A stretch of DNA of 64,000 bases. Source: Gimesia fumaroli. GTDB taxonomy: Bacteria > Planctomycetota > Planctomycetia > Planctomycetales > Planctomycetaceae. The DNA is taken from contig NZ_CP037452.1 of NCBI RefSeq assembly GCF_007754425.1, positions 6,179,164 to 6,243,163 on the forward strand. The letters are read 5' to 3'. Below the pieces are notes generated by a model, which worked only from the letters and a program-made list of their open reading frames with translations, was not told where the DNA came from and made no database searches. Positions within the stretch are counted from its first letter, which is position 1; each line of letters starts with the position of its first letter. Positions 46,751-55,290 of the stretch are shown in pieces. The position numbers and the translations under genes are program-made.

Positions 46751-48676
46751 TTGACTTTGGAACACAGCACGACCAGTTCTGACTTGACGTCGGAAGACTA
46801 TGAACCGGTACTCAAAGAACTTGCCACCATCCGCTCCGAGATGGTCATTGAGGCAGATCGCTCCCGGTCTCTGCTGGATCAGGTTCACCCCTGCTACCGG
46901 GAAAGTGCCCGCAACCTCTTACATTACCTGGCGCTCCGGCATCACGACATCCGACCGTTACAAATCCGCCTGGCAGCGCTCGGGCTGTCCTCGCTGGGGC
47001 GCGCTGAGTCGCATGTGATGGCGACCGTCGATGCGGTGCTCGATGTATTACACCGTCTGGCGGGACACTCTCTGGAACAGTCTGCTGCGGAACCTGCGGT
47101 CATCAATTTTGCGACCGGGGAACGCCTGCTGGTCGAACACACCGAAACGCTGCTCGGTCCCGCCGTCCCCGGACGCTGGGTGCGAATCATGGTCACCATG
47201 CCGAGCGAGGCGGCCGACGATTACCATCTGGTCCACGACCTGCTGCAACAAGGCATGGATTGTATGCGAATCAATTGCGCACACGATGATGCGACTGCGT
47301 GGTTGCGGATGATTGAACACCTCAGACGGGCGGAAAAATCATTAGGGCGGTCGTGCCAGGTCATTATGGATCTGGCAGGCCCCAAGCTGCGCACCGGGCC
47401 TCTGGAGCCAGGACCGGCGGTCGTCAAGATTCGCCCACGCCGCGATCTCCTGGGACAGGTCACTGCTCCCGCGCGGGTCTGGCTCTTTGCCGAAACCAAT
47501 CCCCAACCGTCGCCTTCCCCCGCCGATGCCTGCCTGCCCGTTCCGGAACCCTGGCTCTCTCGGATGCATCAGGGAGAAGAAATCCAACTCACGGACGCAC
47601 GCGGCTCCCGGCGCACTTTGACCATCGTTGATCTCACCGATGAAGGGTGCTGGGCAGAGGCGGTTCAAACCACATACGTCATTCCCGGCACAGTCCTGAA
47701 ACACGAACACAAAGTCGCAAAGGCAAAGCATCGCGAAGCAGCGGTCGGCGACATAGCGGCTACGGAAAACGATCTCACGCTGTTTCAGGGCGACCAGCTC
47801 ATTATAACTAGGAACCTCGAACCGGGGCGGCCCGTGACCCATGACAGTGCGGGAGAGGTGCTCACTCCGGCGCAAATTGGCTGTACGATTCCCGATGTGT
47901 TTAACGACGTTCGTGCCGGTCAGTCCATCTGGTTCGATGATGGCAAGATTGGCGGCGTCATTGAAAAAGTAGACAGCACACGCGTACTCGTTCGCATCAC
48001 GCAGGCGCGTTTGAGCGGCGCGAAGCTACGCGCCGACAAAGGCATCAATCTGCCCGAAAGTAATCTGAGTTTGAATGCCTTAACCGACAAAGATCTCGCA
48101 GACTTGGCCTTTGTCGCACAACACGCCGATGTCGTCGAGATGTCGTTCGCCAATCGCGCGGAAGATGTCGAAATGCTTCAGCAGTATCTGACACGCCTGG
48201 ATGGTCGCCAGCCCGCAATCGTCCTGAAGATCGAAACGCGGCGGGGCTTTGAAAACCTGCCGGACATGTTGCTCACTGCCATGCGTTCTCCCTGTTGCGG
48301 CGTGATGATTGCCCGCGGCGATCTGGCCGTCGAAAGCGGCTTTGAACGGCTGGCTGAAGTTCAGGAAGAGATTCTCTGGATCTGCGAAGCCGCCCATGTT
48401 CCCGTCATCTGGGCCACTCAGGTATTAGAGTCGCTTGCGAAAGAAGGGATGCCGTCCCGTGCAGAAATCACCGATGCGGCGATGGGCCACCGGGCTGAGT
48501 GCGTCATGCTTAACAAAGGCCAGCACGTACTCCACGCCGTCCGCACTCTCGACGATATCCTGCGACGGATGCAGTCTCATCAAACCAAAAAACGGGCCAT
48601 GCTCCGCGAATTACGACTGGCCACTCATACGCCGTCAGAGAAAATAAGTAATACGTCTGATCCGGCAGAAACTTAG
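46751..48676 (+). CDS. Pyruvate-kinase-like enzyme with extra N-terminal and missing C-terminal domain
   Basis: 641 residues from TTG. The first ~130 residues are a helical region not part of normal pyruvate kinase. The barrel then begins: MVTMPSEAADD and MDCMRINCAHDD replace the usual NFSHG segment, DLAGPKLRTG is kept, a long B-domain follows (~225-420), then VLKIETRRGFENL with catalytic Lys and metal Glu, MIARGDLAVE with metal Asp, and WATQVLESLAKEGMPSRAEITDAAMG. The sequence stops soon after, so the C-terminal allosteric domain is absent. It may make pyruvate from PEP or act on a related enol-phosphate. Locally richer in C and G than neighbours. Confidence 0.82.
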   Translation: MTLEHSTTSSDLTSEDYEPVLKELATIRSEMVIEADRSRSLLDQVHPCYRESARNLLHYLALRHHDIRPLQIRLAALGLSSLGRAESHVMATVDAVLDVLHRLAGHSLEQSAAEPAVINFATGERLLVEHTETLLGPAVPGRWVRIMVTMPSEAADDYHLVHDLLQQGMDCMRINCAHDDATAWLRMIEHLRRAEKSLGRSCQVIMDLAGPKLRTGPLEPGPAVVKIRPRRDLLGQVTAPARVWLFAETNPQPSPSPADACLPVPEPWLSRMHQGEEIQLTDARGSRRTLTIVDLTDEGCWAEAVQTTYVIPGTVLKHEHKVAKAKHREAAVGDIAATENDLTLFQGDQLIITRNLEPGRPVTHDSAGEVLTPAQIGCTIPDVFNDVRAGQSIWFDDGKIGGVIEKVDSTRVLVRITQARLSGAKLRADKGINLPESNLSLNALTDKDLADLAFVAQHADVVEMSFANRAEDVEMLQQYLTRLDGRQPAIVLKIETRRGFENLPDMLLTAMRSPCCGVMIARGDLAVESGFERLAEVQEEILWICEAAHVPVIWATQVLESLAKEGMPSRAEITDAAMGHRAECVMLNKGQHVLHAVRTLDDILRRMQSHQTKKRAMLRELRLATHTPSEKISNTSDPAET

Positions 48677-48838
48677 ACTGAATTTAACGCGGCCTCTACT
48701 ATTGCGTTTGACTTAATTGTAAATGCTAAATTTCGAGTTTGAAGAAAATTGAAATGATTCGCAAATCACTGAAACAATACCATCGTCGGTACCGTCTCTA
48801 AAGGGTACGTACCAGTTACTCCAATAAGGAAATTCATC

Positions 48839-49717
48839 ATGCGGCAGTTTTGTTTCAATTCACTGGGTATGCTGCTGACTTTGTGCAGTTTGGCTTCACA
48901 CGCCTGGGCACTGGGCGAAGAGGATTTCGGCAACAAGCCCTTAAATGCAGCGAATTTCCGGGATTGGCCGGGCATTATGCCGGTCGTCAATCATCAGAGC
49001 CGCATTTACCACCGCTGGATCAATGGCAACGAACACTGTTTCTATCACGGAGACACCGAGACGCTCAACGATGTCTTACAGAAATTTGCGGCTACCGAAG
49101 AAAAAGTACACGAGGTTGTCCTGCGACCGGGGCCGGCTAAAGTCAGCTCGTTTCGAAAAACGCAAACCATGGACTTTAACTGGAGCCTGCATCTGGTTGG
49201 CGGAATCGCGCGAGCCATGTCACAAAAAGACCAGGGCAGTCTGATCTGGAACAAGCACCCGATCTTAACGGTTTATGTCGGCGGTGCGATTCAGCTGGAC
49301 AAAATCAAAATTCCCCAGGGAATCAACCTGCTGCAACTGGCCGACCTGGAACAACGCTATTCCCAAGGACTAACCAGCACCGACACCACGGTGCGCGGCT
49401 GGAGCACCGGACAACTGGCAAAGCTGGATCCCTATAGCAAACCCAGCTTGGAGGCGATTGCCAAATTACTGCAGGATAAAGAAATATGGGTCCGCCGAAA
49501 TGCGGCAGGAGCATTAGCAACGTTTGGCAAGCAGGCCGAGCCGGCTCTGCCCGCATTGCGCGACGCACTTAATACCAATGACGAACAACTGCAAACACGA
49601 ATTCAAGAGACCATTAAAACGATTGAAAAAGCCCCCGACAGATCCACAGAGGAAAAACAACACCGCCAGACTCTGGATAAGATCAGTCAGTTTTGTAAGT
49701 CACAGAAAAAAGACTGA
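48839..49717 (+). CDS. Secreted hypothetical protein with HEAT-like repeats
   Basis: 292 residues with AAGGAAA before the ATG. Signal peptide ends SHAWA-LG (~25). A middle domain (FYHGDTETLNDVLQKFAATEEKVHEVVLRPGP) is unassigned. The C-terminal part, VRGWSTGQLAKLDPYSKPSLEAIAKLLQDKEIWVRRNAAGALATFGKQAEPALPALRDAL, has the two-helix HEAT/PBS rhythm (shown in parts conserved over fewer than 20 residues each). The next gene has a matching signal end. Confidence 0.7.
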   Translation: MRQFCFNSLGMLLTLCSLASHAWALGEEDFGNKPLNAANFRDWPGIMPVVNHQSRIYHRWINGNEHCFYHGDTETLNDVLQKFAATEEKVHEVVLRPGPAKVSSFRKTQTMDFNWSLHLVGGIARAMSQKDQGSLIWNKHPILTVYVGGAIQLDKIKIPQGINLLQLADLEQRYSQGLTSTDTTVRGWSTGQLAKLDPYSKPSLEAIAKLLQDKEIWVRRNAAGALATFGKQAEPALPALRDALNTNDEQLQTRIQETIKTIEKAPDRSTEEKQHRQTLDKISQFCKSQKKD

Positions 49718-49807
49718 TCTCGGATCATACTTTTATCATTGACGGAAACTCATGAACTTTGCAGGAATCGAACATTGCCAATATCCCTCGTTTGAAGGAA
49801 CCTTCTG

Positions 49808-50254
49808 ATGTCTGCACGAAAATCTCTTTTGTTGTTATTACCATTTTTCGGTCTGTTGTTCACAGCAGACGTCGCCTGGGCACTCGGCTTCGAAATCAGT
49901 CAATCGAAGGAAGAACTCAACCTGCGATATGAACTCTCCGTCGTCGATCACGGCACCGGCCGCGTCACCGTTAATCTGATCATAGACGATACGGGAAAAC
50001 TGCAGGCACTCAACTCCATCGACTTAGTAATTTTATCGAAAGACGGAACGCCCCGACCGGATCTTTTGGTATCCCTGGAAACAAAAAAGATGAATGGAAA
50101 ACTGCATGTACGGGCGCATCTGAATAAGGAACTGGCAGAACGTGCCCAGCTCCAACTCAAGACCTTGACCAATCCACGAACCGGCAAGCAGGAACTGTTA
50201 ACCTGGTTTTATTTTCCAATCTCCGTGGCGAAGATGCTCAAGGAGCAGCAGTAG
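49808..50254 (+). CDS. Secreted hypothetical protein, beta-rich
   Basis: 148 residues with GAAGGAA before the ATG. Signal peptide (LLLLLPFFGLLFTADVAWA) ends in AWALG like its upstream neighbour. The mature part alternates strands (LRYELSVVDHGTGRVTVNLII; KLHVRAHLNKELAERAQL) as in an immunoglobulin-like or transthyretin-like domain. No family recognised; probably in one transcript with the HEAT protein. Confidence 0.65.
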   Translation: MSARKSLLLLLPFFGLLFTADVAWALGFEISQSKEELNLRYELSVVDHGTGRVTVNLIIDDTGKLQALNSIDLVILSKDGTPRPDLLVSLETKKMNGKLHVRAHLNKELAERAQLQLKTLTNPRTGKQELLTWFYFPISVAKMLKEQQ

Positions 50255-50338
50255 CAACCATCATAAAGCAGTGTTGTTCTCGTTCTGGTCTTAGACCGAT
50301 TATCTTTATCCAGAAGATTTATGAACTGAGATCCTCTG

Positions 50339-50366
50339 TTGACAGACTGCCTCAGCTTAGTACGAT
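50339..50366 (+). promoter_or_regulatory. Sigma-70-like promoter of the SDR gene
   Basis: TTGACA at 50339-50344 and TACGAT at 50361-50366, spacer 16, closely resembling the 46633 promoter also in spacer bases. Confidence 0.6.
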
Positions 50367-50435
50367 TTCGGTTCCTGCATCGCGGAAACAACGGCTTCAC
50401 CTTCCAGCACTCGCTAATATTCCAGGGATCGGTTC

Positions 50436-51266
50436 ATGAGTACTCAACCAGAAATCAAACAATGTATTTTAATCACCGGCGCGTCGGCCGGGTTTGGCAA
50501 GCTGGTCGCCGAAAAACTGCTGGCAAAAGGGCACACTGTTTACGCAGCCGCCCGGCGGGTGGAGAAGATGCGGGACATTGAAGCGAAAGGGGCGCACATC
50601 CTGCACATGGATGTCACGGATACCGAATCGGTCAAAGCCGGCGTGGATCAGATGCTGGCTGAGCAGGGACGGATTGACGTGCTGTTCAACAACGCCGGCT
50701 ACGGATCGTATGGAACGATTGAATGTATTCCGCTCGACGAAATTCAGTATCAATATGACGTGAACGTCTTCGGCCTGGCACGGCTGGTGCAGGCGGTTCT
50801 GCCTCAGATGCGAAAACAGCGCAGTGGCCGTATTATCAATACCGCATCCGTCGTGGGGCATGTCTCGACCGCGGTCCTGGGCTGGTATGCTTCGACAAAA
50901 TTTGCGGTCGAAGGTTTTTCGGACGCACTGCGGATGGAAGTCAAACAGTTTGGCATTGATGTGGTCCTGATTGAGCCGGGAGCCGTCAAAACCGAATTCG
51001 ACGAAGTCGCTTTTGCCAAACTGGACAGCCTGGATCATGCAGAAGATTATCAGCCGCTGGTTTCCGCCTTCCGAAAATTCACCGGCAAACTGTACTCCAA
51101 AAGCCCGGGGCCCGAAAGCACGGCGAACGCGGTGATCAAAGCCATCGAAGCGAAGTCCCCCAAAACCCGCTACGCCACCACAATGGACTCCAAACTGCTC
51201 CCCCGCGTCAAACGACTCTTTTCCGATAAACTATTTGATAAAATTGTGCTGAGTCAGATGAAGTAA
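50436..51266 (+). CDS. Short-chain dehydrogenase/reductase
   Basis: 276 residues of the classical SDR fold: LITGASAGFGKLVAEKL (TGxxxGxG, ~11), NNAGYGSYGTIE (NAG motif), a catalytic Ser in NTASVVGHVS, and Tyr/Lys in YASTKFAVEG (~153-157). PGAVKTEF completes the cofactor site. NADP is suggested by AARRVEKM after strand 2. Substrate unknown. Cytoplasmic. Confidence 0.92.
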   Translation: MSTQPEIKQCILITGASAGFGKLVAEKLLAKGHTVYAAARRVEKMRDIEAKGAHILHMDVTDTESVKAGVDQMLAEQGRIDVLFNNAGYGSYGTIECIPLDEIQYQYDVNVFGLARLVQAVLPQMRKQRSGRIINTASVVGHVSTAVLGWYASTKFAVEGFSDALRMEVKQFGIDVVLIEPGAVKTEFDEVAFAKLDSLDHAEDYQPLVSAFRKFTGKLYSKSPGPESTANAVIKAIEAKSPKTRYATTMDSKLLPRVKRLFSDKLFDKIVLSQMK

Positions 51267-51301
51267 CGTTTCTGAACAATCAATGATGGCGACATAACAG
51301 C

Positions 51302-51709
51302 ATGCAAATCAAATATTATAAAACGAAATGGGCTCAAGAAGATCTAGTATATGGTCAACCACCAGATCTTGTGATTCTTGAATCAAAAACGAACGAGTGT
51401 CATTCTAAATTTGAAATGCACCAGTGGGAATTTGATAATCTTTTTGGTTCTTTATTTTCCTTGTGCTTTGAAGACAAAATAATCCCCTACTTGCAAATTG
51501 TCAAGGAATGGAACGAGATGCTCGGATTTTGCGATATGGATGGAGTGCCTTCTGTCATTGGCGATATCGAGGAAACGATTCGAAGTATCCAATTAGTCGA
51601 TCCAGACATTCAGGAATCACCTTGGGGGCTCACAGCAGATGATCTGAAAGCGCTCATTCAGTTTCTTGAAACAAAGAAAACAAATGAGATTACAATTCAA
51701 AATGCGTGA
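51302..51709 (+). CDS. Hypothetical protein, 135 residues, AT-rich
   Basis: Not recognised. Soluble, acidic, aromatic-rich (HQWEFDNLFGSLFSLCFEDKIIPYL), with codon use and base composition more AT-rich than the flanking genes, which may mean recent acquisition. No strong ribosome site. The tail ends in LIQFLETKKTNEITIQNA. Confidence 0.55.
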   Translation: MQIKYYKTKWAQEDLVYGQPPDLVILESKTNECHSKFEMHQWEFDNLFGSLFSLCFEDKIIPYLQIVKEWNEMLGFCDMDGVPSVIGDIEETIRSIQLVDPDIQESPWGLTADDLKALIQFLETKKTNEITIQNA

Positions 51710-51711
51710 TA

Positions 51712-51918
51712 TTAATGACGAAACAAGGCATTCGCCAGTAATCCAAATGCAAATGCCGAGGCCAACAGATACATCCCGCCGCCACTATAGTCTTTTGATG
51801 ACAATACGTAGCAAGCACCGTATATTCCGATAACACCAGTCAGAATGGAACCAAAATAAACCAGCCCCGCTTCTGCAGTGCCTCTTTTTTTTTCCGCTTT
51901 TTGATCGACTTCGTTCAT
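51712..51918 (-). CDS. Small two-helix membrane protein
   Basis: 68 residues with AAGGAG before the ATG. Two hydrophobic segments (AGLVYFGSILTGVIGIYGACYV and GGGMYLLASAFAFGLLANAL) after a charged N-terminus. Function unknown; it follows another small membrane protein gene on the same strand. Confidence 0.6.
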   Translation of the reverse strand: MNEVDQKAEKKRGTAEAGLVYFGSILTGVIGIYGACYVLSSKDYSGGGMYLLASAFAFGLLANALFRH

Positions 51919-51962
51919 AACAGGACTCCTTATTGTGAAAATGACATGAGAATTTTCGCTGA

Positions 51963-52304
51963 CTAATTAGATTGAGTTTCACTTACTGCTCTCGTTTCAG
52001 GATCAACAGTTTCTCCTGAACTCCCGCAGAAAAAAGCGATGCCAAAGCAAATACAGAGAATCAGGATTGAAAACAGCACCCGGTAGTTCCGCAAAAGATT
52101 TGCGATCGAAATCCAGATCAATGTTCCACCAGGAAATTCCATGCCGTAATCTGGTTCCCACTTCCCTCCCAGATCCTGTATGAACTTGCGAAATTCGTAA
52201 TCGATGATCTTGATAAAGAGAAACATGCCCAGTATCAAAGTGGCGGCTACGAAGCCTGCGATCAGAAAGTTCATCTGAGTATCCGGTGATTGAACTGGTT
52301 TCAT
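51963..52304 (-). CDS. Small membrane protein, 113 residues
   Basis: Two membrane helices (FLIAGFVAATLILGMFLFIKII, and VLFSILILCICFGIAFF), joined by a loop with FIQDLGGKWEPDYGMEFPGG. The ATG overlaps the stop of the NADH-dehydrogenase-type gene (ATGA), so it is coupled to it. No known family. Confidence 0.62.
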   Translation of the reverse strand: MKPVQSPDTQMNFLIAGFVAATLILGMFLFIKIIDYEFRKFIQDLGGKWEPDYGMEFPGGTLIWISIANLLRNYRVLFSILILCICFGIAFFCGSSGETVDPETRAVSETQSN

Positions 52305-53653
52305 CCTTCGTCTGTATTATCACGTTTTCCCCGGCGCGGTTTGATGACTGGTTGCTGGTGCTCGGAGTAGAGTTGTTTGATGTGGACTTCGGGGTCGCCG
52401 GTGATCAGGCGGGAGCGGCGGGTTTTCCAGATGTAATTCCAGAGCCAGTCGAGCATGACTTTGAAGCGGTTGCGGAAGCCGACCAGGAACATCACGTGTA
52501 ACACGTTCCAGGAAATCCAGCCCAGAATGCCGCCGTAATGGATTTTGCCGATCGCGGCGATGGCGTTGCCGCGGCCGATCATCGCCATCGAACCTTTATC
52601 GTGGTAACTGAACTGGGGCCGTTCTTTCGGTGCGTTGCCAGCGATTTCGGCTTTAATAATTTCGGCGACAAAGCGGCCGGTCTGGATGGCGCCCTGTGCG
52701 AGACCGGGGACCGGATTTCCGGTGGTAGCATCGGTCGCATGGGCGGCGTCTCCCACGACGAAGACTTCCGGGTGGTTGGGAATCGAAAGATCGGGGCCTA
52801 CGACAATTCGGCTGCCGCGATCCACTTCCGTATCTAATGTTTTGGCGAGATCCTGTCCCTGTACGCCGGCGGCCCAGAAGACATTCTCGGCGGGAATCGT
52901 CTCATCTCCGATTTTGACTCCTTCGGCAGTCACGTCCGTCACATGCACATTCAGATGAATTTCGACGCCCATTTTTTCGAGCACGTGTTGTGCCCGCACG
53001 CCGAGGTCTTCGGGCATGGGGCCGACAAGTCGCTGACCGCCGTCGACGATAATCACGCGTGCCATGTCGCTATGAATGTTACGAAATTCCCGGGGCAGTG
53101 TTTCTGTGGCGACTTCTTTGACGGCGCCCGCCAGTTCGACGCCCGTCGGTCCGCCGCCGACGATCACAAACGTCAGTTTTTTGCGACGGGCTTCTTCGTC
53201 GGCTTCCCACTCGGCTTCTTCAAATGCCAGGAACAGACGTCGGCGAATTTCGAGCGCGTCGTCAATCGACTTCAAGCCCGGCGCATGGGCCCGAAATTCG
53301 TCATGGCCGAAATAGGACTGCTGTGCGCCGGAGGCTATCACCAGATAATCATAATCCAACTCGCCGCCGTCAAAGTCGACCAGTTTTTTGTCGAAATCGA
53401 TGGCAGTGACTTCGCCCAGGGCGACATGCACGTTTTTCTGCTTCCACAGAATCTTGCGAATCGGGGCAGCGATATTGGCCGGATCAAGCTCTCCCGTCGC
53501 GACCTGATACAACAGCGGCTGGAACAGGTGGTAATTGTGCTTATCGACCAGATCGATCTCAACCGGGGCGTCCTTCAGCGACTTGGCGACATTGATGCCG
53601 GCAAAGCCGCCTCCGATGATGACAATCCTTGGCAAATTCGAAGAACGATTCAT
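52301..53653 (-). CDS. Type II NADH dehydrogenase / NAD(P)-FAD oxidoreductase
   Basis: About 450 residues from ATG 53653 (an upstream TTG is in frame). FAD site IVIIGGGFAGINVAKSL at the start, YHLFQPLLYQVATGEL typical of NDH-2, a second NAD site VIVGGGPTGVELAGAV (~165), and FVVGDAAHATD near 310. The C-terminal segment (WISWNVLHVMFLVGFRNRFKVMLDWLWNYI) is the amphipathic membrane-binding part. It passes electrons from NADH to quinone without pumping. Confidence 0.92.
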   Translation of the reverse strand: MNRSSNLPRIVIIGGGFAGINVAKSLKDAPVEIDLVDKHNYHLFQPLLYQVATGELDPANIAAPIRKILWKQKNVHVALGEVTAIDFDKKLVDFDGGELDYDYLVIASGAQQSYFGHDEFRAHAPGLKSIDDALEIRRRLFLAFEEAEWEADEEARRKKLTFVIVGGGPTGVELAGAVKEVATETLPREFRNIHSDMARVIIVDGGQRLVGPMPEDLGVRAQHVLEKMGVEIHLNVHVTDVTAEGVKIGDETIPAENVFWAAGVQGQDLAKTLDTEVDRGSRIVVGPDLSIPNHPEVFVVGDAAHATDATTGNPVPGLAQGAIQTGRFVAEIIKAEIAGNAPKERPQFSYHDKGSMAMIGRGNAIAAIGKIHYGGILGWISWNVLHVMFLVGFRNRFKVMLDWLWNYIWKTRRSRLITGDPEVHIKQLYSEHQQPVIKPRRGKRDNTDEG

Positions 53654-53725
53654 AGTTTGCAAATCCCTGGTTTGAGTACGGAAGCGCTGTCTACTTTGAA
53701 TGTCGGTTCGAACCGGAATCCGCCT

Positions 53726-54973
53726 TTAGTCAAAGACGTGGCCGTGTTCGTAGCGTTCGTCTTTTCCGGCTGCCTCGGTGAGTGCGGCAACATTGGATTT
53801 TGTGAAGAACCCTTCGTAGCCGTGACAGCGTTCCACATATTCGGTGATCAGAATGGAATAATCGGAGTGCTTCGAGAAGATCTGCTTCAGGTTTGGTTCA
53901 TCCAGACATTCGCCGACCACGTGGGCCAGGAAGGGAATGCCTTTGTCTTTCAGCGTATTCACCACATAATCGACATTCTTTTCGCCGGCCCTGTGATTGC
54001 CGTCGACGACTTCATAGGCCACATGATGCAGGCGGCGACCATAGTTGCGCACGAAGTCTTCGGTGGGCATCGGCAGATTGTCGAAGGAATTCACAAAGGA
54101 AGGGGTGTTGTTGGCGGTGAAGACTTTCGCGGGCGATTTTTTATCATCGTCAACATAGCCGTTCCGCGTGACGTTTGTGGACGAATTCATGGCGGAAATA
54201 TTATAAGCACCCCAGAAATAGTGGTTGGACATCGTCAAAAATTCAAGGATGGCATCTTCCCGTTCGCCCGCTAGAATACGGGTCGCCAGATGATCGACTC
54301 CCAGCACCAGCGAATTGAGCTTTTCCGCTTCGGCAAATTCGACGACCTGATTTAAGGAATCAACGACCGAGGCATCCAGTTCGAAAGGCGTTCCCAACTG
54401 CAGTGCATTAAAGTCGTCAATCTCGACCTGAGTATAACCGACACGATTGCAGGTAAAGTCGGACGGGAAGGTAAACGCGAAATGGGATTCCGTGAAGAAC
54501 GGGTTTTTCGTTTCATGGTGATAATTGAAGCGAATGTTATGCGATTCGAGTGTTTTCTGTGTCTCCGCGACATCTTTCGTGCTGAAGATTTCGCCGATGT
54601 AGCGTGCATTCGGTTTCTGGCTGGAGAGCGGATACAGCCGATTGTACATCGTGATCTCATCCTCGTAATCTTTTTCCAGTGGCTCCAGTACGAATAGCCG
54701 TGGAAATTCAGGCTCGGATGTGAGGACGTAGACTTTATGCGTGGTATTCCAGAACGAGGCGGTGTACCGGTAGGGGCCCATCAGATAGAGTTCATGCAGG
54801 TAAGGCAGGGCATCACCATGTTCGACCTGGACTACGATGCCGCGCATGGTTTTCAGTAAATCGTCAACCCCGCTGCTCTGGCGGCGTTCGTAGATTTTCA
54901 TCCGATATTCGTCAAAAAATTCAGAGTTCTTTTTGTCGCCACCCGGTTGATACTCTAATGGATTGATACTCAC
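53726..54973 (-). CDS. VOC-superfamily protein resembling 4-hydroxyphenylpyruvate dioxygenase
   Basis: 415 residues from GTG 54973, nine bases after AAAGGGAG. Two VOC-like halves. Possible Fe(II) ligands are seen as His in LGVDHLATRIL (~219), His in RRLHHVAYEVVDG (~313) and Glu in ITEYVERCHGYEGFFTKSN (~383), the same order as the His-His-Glu triad of HPPD. Overall similarity to true HPPD is low and the N-terminus differs, so substrate is open. It lies 72 bases upstream of the NDH-2 gene. Confidence 0.65.
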   Translation of the reverse strand: MSINPLEYQPGGDKKNSEFFDEYRMKIYERRQSSGVDDLLKTMRGIVVQVEHGDALPYLHELYLMGPYRYTASFWNTTHKVYVLTSEPEFPRLFVLEPLEKDYEDEITMYNRLYPLSSQKPNARYIGEIFSTKDVAETQKTLESHNIRFNYHHETKNPFFTESHFAFTFPSDFTCNRVGYTQVEIDDFNALQLGTPFELDASVVDSLNQVVEFAEAEKLNSLVLGVDHLATRILAGEREDAILEFLTMSNHYFWGAYNISAMNSSTNVTRNGYVDDDKKSPAKVFTANNTPSFVNSFDNLPMPTEDFVRNYGRRLHHVAYEVVDGNHRAGEKNVDYVVNTLKDKGIPFLAHVVGECLDEPNLKQIFSKHSDYSILITEYVERCHGYEGFFTKSNVAALTEAAGKDERYEHGHVFD

Positions 54974-55290
54974 TGGAAACTCCCTTTACTTAGTATGCCT
55001 TGATAGATCTGAAGAATCGTATGAAAGGAACTGCAGGCGGTTCTGAACCTCCGTCAGGCCGCCTACATATGCTTATGTTACTGCATCGATCAAATTTTGT
55101 AATGTTGGTTCCCGTTTCTTTTCCTTTTTTCGTGGACCATTTTCCAACGCAAAACTTCACAAAACAAGCTTCGTTCCGGAAAAGCAGAACAGGATAACGC
55201 AAATTCGGAATGACTTCGTGTGCCTGGTGGACTATGCTGAGTGTACTGTATCAAGTCATAGCTTTGATGTGTAGAGGGATTGGGAGAGGG
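54974..55290. other. Intergenic region between divergent genes
   Basis: About 300 bases with a GC-rich imperfect hairpin (AGGCGG ... CCGCCT, about 55031-55062, long loop). No gene is supported; the sulfatase frame extends back into it but without a ribosome site. Confidence 0.35.

Noticed and set aside
52943-54274. 443-codon open frame on the plus strand opposite NDH-2 and the VOC protein
   Set aside because: Shadow of two well-supported minus-strand genes; low-complexity, no domain and no ribosome site.
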